From assembly GCA_016713765.1 (NCBI GenBank), contig JADJON010000003.1:496001-560000 (forward strand): a DNA stretch of 64,000 bases. Direction: 5' to 3'. Positions 39,401-47,491 of the stretch are shown piece after piece. The notes below the pieces were generated by a model that was not told where the DNA came from, made no database searches, and was given only the letters and a program-made list of their open reading frames with translations. Each line of letters starts with the position of its first letter. The stretch's first letter is position 1. The position numbers and the translations under genes are program-made. The stretch comes from Bacteroidota bacterium (GTDB lineage: Bacteria > Bacteroidota > Bacteroidia > AKYH767-A > 2013-40CM-41-45).

Positions 39401-39806
39401 GGAACACCTTGTTGCCCACGATCCGGGTGACGCCGCCGATGTTGTTGTTGGCGGTCTCTTCGGTCTCCAGGCCGATGTTGGTCTGCTTGGCCTCGCTGAG
39501 CTTGTTGTAGATGATGAACTGGATGCGGCCGTCGAGCTTGTAGTCGAACAGCTTCTCGATCTCTTCGAGGTCCTTGTCGGCCGTGCGGCCGGTGAAGGCG
39601 GCCAGTTCGAGACCGCCGAGGTAGTAGTAGGTGTCGAAGTTCTTGAACTTCATGAACGTCCAGAACCGGTCGTCGTACTGGACGCGGTTCTTTCCGAACT
39701 CCATTTCGTAGCCGTTGTAGAACTGGGCCGAGGCTTGCCGCGCAAACAGGAGGAACAGGAAGACCCGGAGGGCAAGGGAGAGCCGAAACGGTGGTACCGA
39801 ACGCAT
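36468..39806 (-). CDS. Large exported propeller/beta-barrel protein (peptidase-MA-like N-terminus)
   Basis: About 1112 residues from the ATG at 39806, which gives a signal peptide ending near ARQASAQ. The first part (to about 300) resembles secreted MA-clan domains but lacks a clear HExxH (HEEFHRQ is seen). A TolB/PD40-like propeller follows (for example VVAWHPTGQLIGIIRERKG, FVYNLRTRTYFQVTKD, IVFASNRNND). After a Pro/Ala and Lys/Arg-rich linker comes a C-terminal barrel-like part ending in Phe (FYFSLGLDF), similar to surface-antigen barrels. It probably sits in the outer membrane with the propeller in the periplasm. Function not known. Confidence 0.8.
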   Translation of the reverse strand: MRSVPPFRLSLALRVFLFLLFARQASAQFYNGYEMEFGKNRVQYDDRFWTFMKFKNFDTYYYLGGLELAAFTGRTADKDLEEIEKLFDYKLDGRIQFIIYNKLSEAKQTNIGLETEETANNNIGGVTRIVGNKVFLYFTGNHEEFHRQIRAGIARVLTDQIMYGGDVKDRIQNSALLTLPDWYLNGLISYVARSWDAEIDNRVRDGIISGRYRKFNHLTGTDALYAGHSVWKYIIDTYSESSVSNLLYMTRINRNVESGFNYVLGLSMRTLTDNWRQAMMNLYARSDAGRDSIDGTLVLKRTKPRRLYNQLHTSADGRYSVYVMNDIGRYKVMLYDDQKHRTRRILRGGYRSYSQETDLSYPVVAWHPTGQLIGIIRERKGFLWYGTFTLETGKYEEGKLFNFEKVLDFAYSDDGQSLVISGVQKGQSDIFVYNLRTRTYFQVTKDLWDDLHPRFINRSGAIVFASNRNNDTLGVPAPNILPADYNLDIFYYDYAGRSSVLRRLTSTPYADETMPMQYDSTNIAYLSDENGIVNRYTAHLDSAIAYVDTVEHYRMIVDNFAQTDQRRGILTQDINYSQNRVSEIVYYGGKYRLLVKRKPQATSARTQLSPVLFRAEEARKRPQPVQAVVAAEPGTTPPGAEPAAPADTNKVDINNYVFQSDFPKKRKERKKDQLQEEHRQDANRDTAAVPVNGEAVQFLPAPTPSGARADSTLLSLPKQRNYDPAFSSSYFVSQLDNTLLNQTYQIFTGGGEIFFNPGLNGFFKLGIRDLLEDYRITGGFRLSGDLNSNEYYMSYENLKKRLDKQYTFYRGAILYSQFGGKLHTHEARVSLKWPFSEVASIRGSLAYRNDRFTVLATDYFSLIYPSQSLNWATGKLEYVFDNTLPTGLNLYNGTRLKFFGEYWRQVDTSITGMFVLGGDVRHYQKLHREIIWANRVAGGTSFGEERLIHFLGGTDNWITPRFNYDTPIDFSQNYYYQALATNMRGFQQNIRNGNSFVVINSEVRVPIFRYLLNRPIKSDFIRNFQVVGFGDIGTAWNGASPYDSTNALNNRTLVSQPFVITLISQREPIVGGFGFGLRSRLLGYFIRADWAWGVEDQVVQPRRFYFSLGLDF

Positions 39807-39842
39807 GGAAAAACAGGCGGGAAACCTTTTCGCTAAGGTAAC

Positions 39843-39850
39843 TATTTTTG
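39843..39850 (+). promoter_or_regulatory. -7 element (TATTTTTG) before the MBL hydrolase gene
   Basis: It matches TAnnTTTG and lies 49 bp upstream of the ATG at 39900, in the divergent interval with the large exported protein. Confidence 0.45.
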
Positions 39851-39899
39851 TGGCTGCCACCGGCCGACGCAAGGCCGTTTTGCCCATTCCGGCCGCCCC

Positions 39900-40553
39900 A
39901 TGTCAGCTGAACGTAAAACCTCCCGCATCCATTGCCTGCCCTTCAATCCGTTCCAGGAAAACACCTACGTGGTCGCCGCCCCGAACGGGGAGTGTGTCAT
40001 CATCGACCCGGGTTGTTACGAGGCCCGGGAGGAACAGGCGCTGGAGCGGCTCATCGAGCGGGAGGGCTTAAAACCGGTGCGCTTGCTGAACACGCACGCG
40101 CACCTGGACCACATCCTGGGCAACGCCTTCGTGACGGAGCGCTGGAACCTGAAGCCGGAGTTGCACCGTGCCGACCACGACCTGCTCCGGGCGGCGCCGG
40201 TCTACAGCGAAGCCTGGGGCATCCGCCTCACGCCCTCGCCCGAGCCGGGGGCTTTCCTGGAGGAAGGCGACTGGATCCGGTTCGGAGGCGTGGAGTTCCG
40301 GGTGCTGTTCACGCCCGGGCATTGTCCGGGCCACGTGGTGTTCTACAACGAGGCTGAAGGCTACGTGATCGGCGGCGACGTACTCTTCCAGCGCAGCATC
40401 GGCCGCACTGACCTGCCGGGGGGCGATCACGCGCAATTGCTGAGCAGCATCCGGGAAAAGCTCTTCACCCTGCCCGACGCGACGGTGGTCTGGCCAGGGC
40501 ACGGACCGGAGACGACGGTTGGGGAGGAACGGGTGGAGAATCCGTTTTTGTGA
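39900..40553 (+). CDS. MBL-fold metallo-hydrolase (glyoxalase II-like)
   Basis: 217 residues. The metal-binding THAHLDHILG motif (HxHxDH), the HCPGHVVFY His, the GGDVLFQRSIGRTDLPGGD aspartate and WPGHGPETT are in the family order. Short glyoxalase-II-like members hydrolyse thioesters such as S-lactoyl-glutathione or analogues. Full length, no signal peptide. Confidence 0.92.
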   Translation: MSAERKTSRIHCLPFNPFQENTYVVAAPNGECVIIDPGCYEAREEQALERLIEREGLKPVRLLNTHAHLDHILGNAFVTERWNLKPELHRADHDLLRAAPVYSEAWGIRLTPSPEPGAFLEEGDWIRFGGVEFRVLFTPGHCPGHVVFYNEAEGYVIGGDVLFQRSIGRTDLPGGDHAQLLSSIREKLFTLPDATVVWPGHGPETTVGEERVENPFL

Positions 40554-40978
40554 GTGTCCGTTGCGGTTTGGCTTTGGTAGGTCGTGCTGGGGTTTTTGTG
40601 CTTCGTAGGTTTTAGTAGCACGGAGTATCACGGAGGGTTCACAGAGGGGCACGGAGTGGGGCTTCGTTGATGCGTGCGGTGATGACTCGTTAGTGTATAA
40701 CCCTAATCACCTGTTTTGATGTTCCCATGACTACAAACTTTGAGCTTACGAATTCACCGTGTCGGGAGCAACCTTGCTTTAGCCTTTGGGAATACTATAA
40801 CCTGGACCGCCTTACCGCTTTTCGGTGCCGGTGTTGGGCGCCTAGTAGACGGAAAAAAAGTTTACTGACCATATATGTCAGGATTAAATAGCTCTTTGCT
40901 TGCAATATAGCTAACCAATAAACAATTGTTACGATCGTATATACATTTGTTATTCTGCAAAAGGTAATTATCTAACCC
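40554..40978. other. Intergenic transition into the accessory region
   Basis: About 425 bp with no supported gene. It contains spaced CACGGAG copies (around 40620-40655: AGCACGGAG, ATCACGGAG, GGCACGGAG), a repeat type seen at many bacterial intergenic sites. The base composition drops from GC-rich to AT-rich at about 40,850. Confidence 0.5.
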
Positions 40979-41515
40979 TCATAGCCTGTCCATAAAATAG
41001 TTATAGCCAGGGCACTCTTTCTCCATCAAGTCATTATAAATGAATTCTAGTAAATCCTCAGTATTTTCAAAAGTTCCCTCAATCTGTATCTCGCCTGATT
41101 CCCATAGTTTGGCAAGCTCCCCGTTGATTGATGACTTTATAAGTGATTCAGGTAATTTCATTATACCAATAAGCCTTTGGATTGATATCTGATCGCCGGT
41201 CAATATAGCCCCTTCAACTACAGCTCTCTCTATCAAAGTATTATCTATATTCAGTTTATACTCAAATACATATAGCCTTAACTTTTCAACTATTTCAGTT
41301 AGCTTGCCGAAGCTAATGGAATCTTTAAATAAGTTGAGCTCAGATGAAACGTCATGTGTAGTTTTGTAGTAAATCTGCTTTTCCTTATTTGAACCAATGA
41401 AATGTTCAATGTTAACTTGACAATCTTCGTTAAAGAGAGATGTCAACTTCGACCATGATAAAGGTTCAAAGTAACATGAATATGCGTTTTTTGAACTTTT
41501 GTACCAATATTTCAT
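40979..41515 (-). CDS. Hypothetical protein in the cassette region
   Basis: 178 residues from the ATG at 41515 (a longer frame starting at 41632 would run through the palindromic element and is rejected). AT-rich and atypical of the backbone. No signal peptide or membrane helix. The second half is helical and charged (ITDQISIQRLIGIMKL-type pattern). I do not recognise it. It starts 33 bp after the end of an attC-like palindrome (on the minus strand), as a cassette gene would. Confidence 0.65.
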   Translation of the reverse strand: MKYWYKSSKNAYSCYFEPLSWSKLTSLFNEDCQVNIEHFIGSNKEKQIYYKTTHDVSSELNLFKDSISFGKLTEIVEKLRLYVFEYKLNIDNTLIERAVVEGAILTGDQISIQRLIGIMKLPESLIKSSINGELAKLWESGEIQIEGTFENTEDLLEFIYNDLMEKECPGYNYFMDRL

Positions 41516-41545
41516 CACTTCATATATATTAACCGGGCTCCGTGC

Positions 41546-41591
41546 AACAATGGCTTCATTGTCCGCCCTCCGGACACAACGATAACTTGTT
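41546..41591 (-). repeat. attC-like palindrome, short type (copy 1, partly decayed)
   Basis: On the minus strand it ends CCATTGTTGCACGG. The core GGCTTCATTGTCCG-N-CGGAC (plus strand) is nearly identical to the copy at 47431-47480, but a 3-4 nt deletion weakens the outer arm here. Boundaries are the AAC (41546) and GTT (41589). Confidence 0.5.
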
Positions 41592-41724
41592 TGATAGGAA
41601 ATCTTGCCTGTCCTTCCTGTCAACTTCCCCAATCTTCGTCCATTTAAAATTAGTGGTTTAGCCGCAGATCCGCAAAATCGGATCGAAGCGATTGAATCTA
41701 AAAACTAACTTTAAAGGAAAAACC

Positions 41725-42775
41725 ATGAAAAAAAGCGAGATTTACTGAATCGCCGTTTGTTGCCATCATGAATCAGCACAAAGGCGGTGTCCGTGTTGCT
41801 GACATCTGCCGGGAATTCGGCATTAGTGTGTAAACTTTCCTTAACTGGATAGCCAAATACGGGGAAATGACTATGAGTGAGGTGAACAACCAGAAGGATT
41901 TGGAAGAAGAGAACTTCCGGTAAATGAAGATATATGCGAAGTTAAGCCTGGCCTACAATGCCCTGAAGGATGTAATGGAAAAAAGGTTCCAGGCCTGAAG
42001 TAAAGCCGGAACTAGTAGTCGAGTTGATTAACGCTGACGGATTTTCAAAGCGACAAGCCTGTGCAACAATTCGTTTATCCCGCTCCACATACAGATACAG
42101 ACGACGTCCGGATAAGAACAGTCGGATCATTGGTGGGTTGGGGAAACATGTCGAAAAGTAACGCGGCATTGGATTCTGGAGTAGTTGTCATAACTTCCGC
42201 AGAAACCACTACTTGAATCATAAGAGAATCTATAATACATATACAACCAAGGGACTAAGCATACGGAGAAATGCTAAAAAGTGGCTTCCAGCATGCACTA
42301 AGCAAGCGCTCTTTCAACCCGAATCTCCAAACCGGTTTTGGTCTATAGATTTTATCAGCGATAGTCCTTGGGATGGAAATACATTCTGGTTGCTAAACAA
42401 TCTCGATGATTACAACCGCAAGATGTTGAGGATCGAAGCCAACACTTCACTGCCTGCCTTACGTGTCATTCGAACTTTGTAATCGTTGATCCGCGTAAAA
42501 GGGAGTGTCTGAAATGATCCACTTGCATAATGGGCCGGGTTTTATCTCCAATCAACTGGACGCATGGTGTAAAGATCATAAGATTGAGCAGACAATTAAT
42601 CAACATGGGAAGCCGATGCAAAACGGTTTTATAAAACGTTCGAATGACTCTATCCGAATGAAACTCCTGAATACCTATGTGTTCCGAATGCTGAATGAAG
42701 TACGTATTATGCGATAGAAAGGCGTGTGTACAACAACAATCACCGGCCCTAGAAAGCCTTGCCCGAAAGACCAAT
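41725..42775 (+). pseudogene. Decayed IS3-family transposase remnant
   Basis: The orfA remnant starts at an ATG (41725) and shows MNQHKGGVRVADICREFGIS, then LNWIAKYGEM and LSLAYNALKDVMEK, but with an early stop and two later TAA codons. The orfB remnant follows: KPELVVELINADGFSKRQAC, PNRFWSIDFISD (first catalytic Asp), LHNGPGFISNQLD (second) and GFIKRSNDSIR, broken by further stops and frameshifts. No clear ends were found. It is a different IS3 subgroup from the intact element at 1687-3136. Confidence 0.85.
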
Positions 42776-43084
42776 TAATAAATGCTCTTTAACTTAATAC
42801 AGCTGGTTTAAATTGAACCGAAAAACGGAGAATCCGACAGATTGAAGCAGGTGAGTAATACGGGTGACAAAAGTTGTGTGAGCTATGATGTTTATACAAG
42901 TCAAAATGGTTGATGAATCACTAAAACCTGACTTTCTTTATTTCACTAAACTTAGCAGCACTTGTATCTTATTGTGATATTATGTCTCAATTTGCTGTTA
43001 ATCTATCCACCGCTGCTGTGCGATAGCGTGGGATTGCGAGCGCAAGGATGTTGGAATTAAAAGCTGAGATTTACCCATTTGCAT
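42776..43084. other. AT-rich interval without a gene
   Basis: About 310 bp between the IS remnant and the next hypothetical gene. I see no ORF, RNA gene or clear palindrome here. Confidence 0.4.
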
Positions 43085-43693
43085 TCATCTATCCGCAGGA
43101 TAATAGCCATAGAAATAAACTTTTGGAAAATGTATTTTATCACTATTGGTTATATTTTTTGCCATAGTCATACATAAAACAAAATATCGCTTTAACTCCT
43201 TTGTATCAATCTTAGGATGTCCTTGATAACAATATGCTATATAATGAATTTCTTTGTAAGGGACATGCGGGTGATAAATAAACGCAAGTCGCGAAAAGAA
43301 CTTTTTAGCAACTTGGTCTGCACGGTTCGCATCAAATTCAATAATAATAATCCTTTTCTCCTTTTTATCCAGTCTAATCAGGTCAAATTGAGGGTTTATT
43401 TCATTTAAATCATCGTGTGCTATTTTGATTATTTCCTTTGCATATTTCCAGCTTAGCCGCACAAACCATTTATTATAAATAAATTCCCTTCTTTTACCTT
43501 TTATAGGAATATTTGCATTTAATTTTCTACTGAAATGATTCTCAATAATTAATCCTTGCTTTCGATTGTTTCTCCAATTATATTCCTTCGGACTATTTAA
43601 CAGGATTCTGTGCAATGCACCAGGAGGTTGAAATTGTTGTCCTTTCGAAGATTGAGGCTTATACAACTGCGGCTTCATTTTGCTCCCATTCAT
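43085..43693 (-). CDS. Hypothetical basic protein in the cassette region
   Basis: 202 residues from an ATG at 43693, 11 bp after the stop of the PH-domain gene; the same or overlapping unit is likely. Lys-rich, with beta-strand-like hydrophobic stretches (RIIIIEFDANRADQVAKKF, EIHYIAYCYQ, VYFYGYYP). The D/E-rich strands might belong to a nuclease-like fold, but no complete PD-(D/E)xK motif is visible. I do not recognise the family. Confidence 0.6.
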   Translation of the reverse strand: MNGSKMKPQLYKPQSSKGQQFQPPGALHRILLNSPKEYNWRNNRKQGLIIENHFSRKLNANIPIKGKRREFIYNKWFVRLSWKYAKEIIKIAHDDLNEINPQFDLIRLDKKEKRIIIIEFDANRADQVAKKFFSRLAFIYHPHVPYKEIHYIAYCYQGHPKIDTKELKRYFVLCMTMAKNITNSDKIHFPKVYFYGYYPADR

Positions 43694-43704
43694 AATTACC
43701 AATG

Positions 43705-44814
43705 CTAAAATCCTAGTAACTCTTTTATTTTTTTTGCATCCGACTTAGTGAAGTTCTCCGCACGAATAACACCTTGACCATAACTATAAATAATTATATC
43801 GGTACCAATTACGCCAACATTCAAATCCACAGAAGATATTTTATCTATCGGAATAGTGACTGACTTACTTTCCAATTAATATCTCATTCCTTTTTTCCAG
43901 ATTACTTTACCAGCCTCAATGATGATTATATCAGGATTCATTACATCACCGCCTCTTGTGATCGATGAAGTAAAAACATGCTTATCGTTGTAAGAACCGC
44001 TCTGAGCATTGGCCAGATCATCCTTAGCAGAATCTAACGATTGACGAGCCTTATCTCTTAGTTTAAATATCTCCTCTCTCAATTGCCGCTTGATTTCCTC
44101 TTTATCACGTTCTTTTTTTTGCTCTTCTTCATAGTTACTATCATTCTTTTCAAAGTTGTACTCGTCATCTTCGTTTACTACACTATCTTCGGTTTCAACC
44201 CTTTCTTCATTTTGCTTTCCCCTTCCTTCTCTTTTCTTTTCAACTATTTTATTTTGCTTTTCAATTTCAAGTTTTTTTTCTAAGTTCTCTCCTCCTACAA
44301 TTTCACCAAAAAAATCGTTCATTTCTTTTCTAATTTCATTCGCCCACGATAGAGCACACTCGCCATCATAATACTTCAGGATCAGAATAATATCTTTGGT
44401 TGTAATAAAATATACCTGATCCTTCAGATTAATAAATTCTAATTCAGTGATTAACTCGATCTTTGGCGAAACGGTTCCTATTTTTATTTCTAATTTTCTT
44501 TGTTCTTCATCCACCCATTTAAATTCAATCGGATCTCCAGGATCTGAATCCCAAATTTCAAACGTACTATCTGTCTTATTCACAGCACCATAAGTGCCAT
44601 TTATTACTTTTCGTTCGGATGGAAGCGAATCTTTATCAGGGGTAACAGAATTTGAATCATTTAATAATTCCATTTCAATTATTGTCTCTAATGAACTCGA
44701 GTCTATACCAAGTTCTGCTGCCTTTTTTGCAAGAATTATTTTTTCTACGGATGTAATTTTTCCATCTTTGGCAAAATCTTTGACAAGTTTTAAAAATTGT
44801 TCAATTGAGTCCAT
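43705..44814 (-). pseudogene. TerB-like/bacterial PH-domain protein split by an in-frame stop
   Basis: The N-terminal segment (residues about 1-50, FAKDGKITSVEKIILAKKAAELGID) looks TerB-like. A central beta-rich part and a long charged coiled coil (about 185-260, Glu/Lys) follow. A C-terminal PH-like domain starts VMNPDIIIIEAGKVIWKKG. A TAA at 43876-43878 ends the 312-residue frame, yet the same frame continues for 56 more codons as the rest of that domain (ESKSVTIPIDKISSVDLN, then YGQGVIRAENFTKSDA, stop at 43705-43707). So the domain is cut by one nonsense codon. A TTG directly after the stop could restart the tail as a separate peptide. Confidence 0.7.
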
Positions 44815-44934
44815 GATTATTTTTTAGCTTTTAGAATGACGAAGATAATTTAATTAATTAATTAATTGGTGAGTGTACCGTTTTTCTTCTTTTGAATTCG
44901 TACGATATTTATGAGCGGCGGAAGGCTTGCAGAG

Positions 44935-45058
44935 AACGTTCTCGGGCTTTGCGTTCGGGCGGGTTTCGGAGCACAAAGTTTCAATTTATTACTGAAGTTC
45001 ATTAGAAGCACAAAGCTCCAAGTTTGCACGTCAGCCCGCCTGACGCAAAACCCGTGTT
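44935..45058 (-). repeat. attC-like palindrome, 124-bp type (copy 1)
   Basis: Runs from AAC (44935) to GTT (45058) on the plus strand. The outer arm CGGGCTTTGCG-N-CGGGCGGG pairs with GCCCGCC-N-GCAAAACCCG. Length and offsets are identical to the copy at 49360-49483, although the middle differs. The high-coordinate end leads into GTTGCAC, matched by GTGCAAC at 47427-47433 across the IS91 insertion. 44815-44934 holds only a TAAT run and no gene. Confidence 0.6.
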
Positions 45059-45155
45059 GCACTAAACCCCGCTATCGCGGGGTAGCCTGTGATACCTGAG
45101 CAGAACCGATTTCAGACGGATCGTCGTAGAAGGTTTTACCACAAACATTCTATGT

Positions 45156-46091
45156 ATGAAGAACAAATCTGAAAAACAGCCCTACAGGACGCTGGTAAAA
45201 CAAGCCTGTTTAAAGGTACAGGGATTCGAGGATTTTTACAAGCGCCTCGCGCGCAAGATCCGCATCGCGGGGAAGAGTCCCAGTACGTTGAGTAATTACA
45301 CGCGCTACCTGGCACAGATGGCACTGCATTTTGAGTGCCTGCCTACAGAGTTGGATACCGAACAGGTGGAGGAGTATCTGGAGCAGATGCTCGACCAGCA
45401 CGATACACCCTCGGAGTCCTACTTCAAGTTCGTGGTGTACAGCCTGCGATTCGCGTTCAAGGCCGAGGGGTTGGATTATAAGCGGTTCACCCTGCCGAGC
45501 ATTAAGCATGAGAAGAAGTTGCCGGTGATCCTGAGCCGGGAGGAGATGCGGCGATTGTTGCGGGCCCCGGCCCTGCTCAAGCATCGGCTGCTCATCGGTC
45601 TGCTCTACGGCTGTGGCCTGCGGTGCATGGAGGTGCGCAGCCTCCATATCAAGGACCTGGACCTGGACCGCCGGCTTTTGCACGTGCGTAAAGGCAAAGG
45701 GCGGAAGGACCGGTATGTGCCGCTGGGCGAGTTGCTCTGTCGGGGTGTGCGCAGCTACCTGGAAGCGGAGAACCCGCAGACGTTCCTGTTCAACGGCAAG
45801 CCCGAAGGCCGCAAGGGCGGTGATTTTGACAGTCGCTACTCCCAACGCGGGGTGCAGTGGGCTGTACAACAGGCAGCCAGGGCGGCCGGCATCAGGAAAG
45901 ACATCTCGGTGCACACCCTGCGCCACACCTATGCCACCCACTTGCTGGAAGACGGACTGGACATTGTCTCCATCAAAGAACTGCTGGGCCATGAGCGCAT
46001 CGAGACCACGATGGTGTACCTGCACGTGGCCAGGCACGGCCGCAAAGCGCCGTTCAGTCCGCTGGATACACTCTTCGCTCCTGCACTGTGA
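45156..46091 (+). CDS. Tyrosine recombinase/integrase associated with the IS91 element
   Basis: 311 residues. A SAM-like N-terminal domain (about 25-105) and the catalytic domain with Arg156 (GCGLRCMEVRSL), His253 and Arg256 (HTLRHTYATHLLE), His279 (ELLGHE) and the nucleophile Tyr288 (TTMVYLHV). It overlaps the transposase by 4 bp, so the two are coupled. It resembles XerC/IntI proteins, but I do not see the extra patch typical of integron integrases. More likely it helps the IS91 element (for example by resolving intermediates). Confidence 0.9.
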   Translation: MKNKSEKQPYRTLVKQACLKVQGFEDFYKRLARKIRIAGKSPSTLSNYTRYLAQMALHFECLPTELDTEQVEEYLEQMLDQHDTPSESYFKFVVYSLRFAFKAEGLDYKRFTLPSIKHEKKLPVILSREEMRRLLRAPALLKHRLLIGLLYGCGLRCMEVRSLHIKDLDLDRRLLHVRKGKGRKDRYVPLGELLCRGVRSYLEAENPQTFLFNGKPEGRKGGDFDSRYSQRGVQWAVQQAARAAGIRKDISVHTLRHTYATHLLEDGLDIVSIKELLGHERIETTMVYLHVARHGRKAPFSPLDTLFAPAL

Positions 46092-47215
46092 GGCCGGCCT
46101 GCGAAGTAGCGCAGGTCATACGGCAAACATGGGCACAGGTTGAGCAGAGCACGCAACTCAACAACTGGCAAAAGCGCACCCTGCGCCTGATCCGGGACTG
46201 CCGCACCGCGGCCCTGGGCGGGCATTTGGATCAGTGCCCCGCCTGTTCCCACCTGCGCATAAGCTACAACAGTTGCCGGAACCGCCACTGTCCCAAGTGC
46301 CAGGTCCTGGCCCGGGAAGACTGGGTGGCAGCCCGCAAGGCCGAGCTCTTGCCGGTGCCGTACTTCCATGTGGTGTTCACCCTGCCCGGGGAGCTGAACC
46401 GTTTGTGCCTGTATGGGCCGGATCGTGTCTATGATGCGCTCTTTGCCACAGCCTGGAGTGTGATCGGTTCCTTTGCCGGCGATCCCGCCCACCTGGGAGC
46501 GCACACGGGTATGATCGCCGTGCTGCACACCTGGGGTCAGAACCTCTCCCTGCATCCGCACCTGCACTGCATCGTACCCGGCGGGGGCATCACCGCAGCC
46601 GGGTTCTGGAAGAGTGCACGCTCCAAAGGAAAGTTCCTCTTCCCGGTAAAGGCGCTGAGCCGGGTGATGCGCGGTCGGATGGTGGCGGCACTGCGCAAAG
46701 CCTTCCCGGGAGAAGATCCGCAGCTCTTCCGCACGCTCTTTACAAAGCCCTGGGTGGTCTATGCCAAGCGGCCCTTTGCCTCTCCCGGTGCGGTGATCGA
46801 TTACCTGGGCCGATACACGCACAAGATCGCCATCAGCAACCATCGGCTCTTGTCCGTTGACAAAGACCGTGTGCGCTTCCGTTACAAGGACTACCGCGAC
46901 GGCAGTCAGAAAGTGATGGAGCTTGCGCCGATGGAGTTCATCCGCCGCTTTGCGCAGCACATCCTGCCCAGGGGTTTTGTGCGCATCCGGCACTACGGCA
47001 TCCTCTCCAGCCGCAAGAAGGCCGGGAGCATCCCGCAGATCATACTACAGTTGCAGGGAAAGACCATTACCCTCAGCCGGCACCTGCGTAGCAAAACCCC
47101 GGCCGTGCTTTGTCCCTGTTGTAAAAAGTCTCTGATGAAAACCATCCTGCGGTTCGATCACCGCGGCCCGCCCGCGCGCTATCGATCACTGCTGAACAAC
47201 ACTTCCTCACAATGA
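46088..47215 (+). CDS. IS91-family transposase (Y2 HUH type)
   Basis: 375 residues from a GTG overlapping the recombinase stop. N-terminal zinc-binding motif (CPACSHLRISYNSCRNRHCPKCQ pattern, residues 50-71), HUH-type metal motif HPHLH (156-160) and two tyrosines spaced by four (YLGRY, 239 and 243) as in IS91 Y2 enzymes. It nicks single strands at the origin end and moves the element by rolling-circle replication. Intact. Confidence 0.93.
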   Translation: MRPACEVAQVIRQTWAQVEQSTQLNNWQKRTLRLIRDCRTAALGGHLDQCPACSHLRISYNSCRNRHCPKCQVLAREDWVAARKAELLPVPYFHVVFTLPGELNRLCLYGPDRVYDALFATAWSVIGSFAGDPAHLGAHTGMIAVLHTWGQNLSLHPHLHCIVPGGGITAAGFWKSARSKGKFLFPVKALSRVMRGRMVAALRKAFPGEDPQLFRTLFTKPWVVYAKRPFASPGAVIDYLGRYTHKIAISNHRLLSVDKDRVRFRYKDYRDGSQKVMELAPMEFIRRFAQHILPRGFVRIRHYGILSSRKKAGSIPQIILQLQGKTITLSRHLRSKTPAVLCPCCKKSLMKTILRFDHRGPPARYRSLLNNTSSQ

Positions 47216-47426
47216 AAAAAACACCTGCATGACGGGCTGGAGTTGTATTGCTCATGCCTGAAAATCTGCTGAATGATACGAACGCCACTAAGCCCTTTTA
47301 CGCGCTGATCCGCCTCTGACCGGCCCCAGTATCTACCTTTGTGTGATCGGAAGCGATGACGAAACGACACACATTACTCATTCAATCCCCATAGTAACCT
47401 GCACGGCGCCGCGATAGCGGGGTTCC

Positions 47427-47480
47427 GTGCAACAGCGGCTTCATTGTCCGTCCTACGGACGCAACGAAGCCTTAGTTGTT
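47427..47480 (-). repeat. attC-like palindrome, short type (copy 2, best preserved)
   Basis: AAC (47431) to GTT (47480). Nested arms GGCTTC/GAAGCC and GTCCG/CGGAC around TCCTA. On the minus strand it begins TGGGCATAAC, 4 bp after the methyltransferase stop, and ends GTTGCACGG. TGGGCATAAC also occurs at 49353-49362 in the opposite orientation, at the start of the same cassette. Only spacer sequence lies between the transposase and the IS91 right end. Confidence 0.6.
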
Positions 47481-47491
47481 ATGCCCAGTGC

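Larger units (their letters stand above)
45065..47421 (+). mobile_element. IS91-family element with companion tyrosine recombinase
   Basis: Both ends carry a copy of CCCCGCTATCGCGG in inverted orientation (45067-45080 and 47409-47422 region), each able to fold. The right end is followed by GTTC (47422-47425), the tetranucleotide known to flank the origin end of IS91 elements, and no target duplication is seen, as expected for rolling-circle transposition. It holds two overlapping genes. It is inserted between GTTGCAC and GTGCAAC, the two boundaries of a cassette. The ends are estimates to within a few bases. Confidence 0.75.

Noticed and set aside
41516..41632. N-terminal extension of the gene at 40979-41515
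   Set aside because: These 39 codons run through the attC-like palindrome and are best seen as chance coding.
45156..46091. Tyrosine recombinase as the integron integrase of the cassette array
   Set aside because: It overlaps the IS91 transposase by 4 bp, lies inside the IS91 ends, and I do not see the additional IntI-specific segment. It is better explained as part of the IS91 element.
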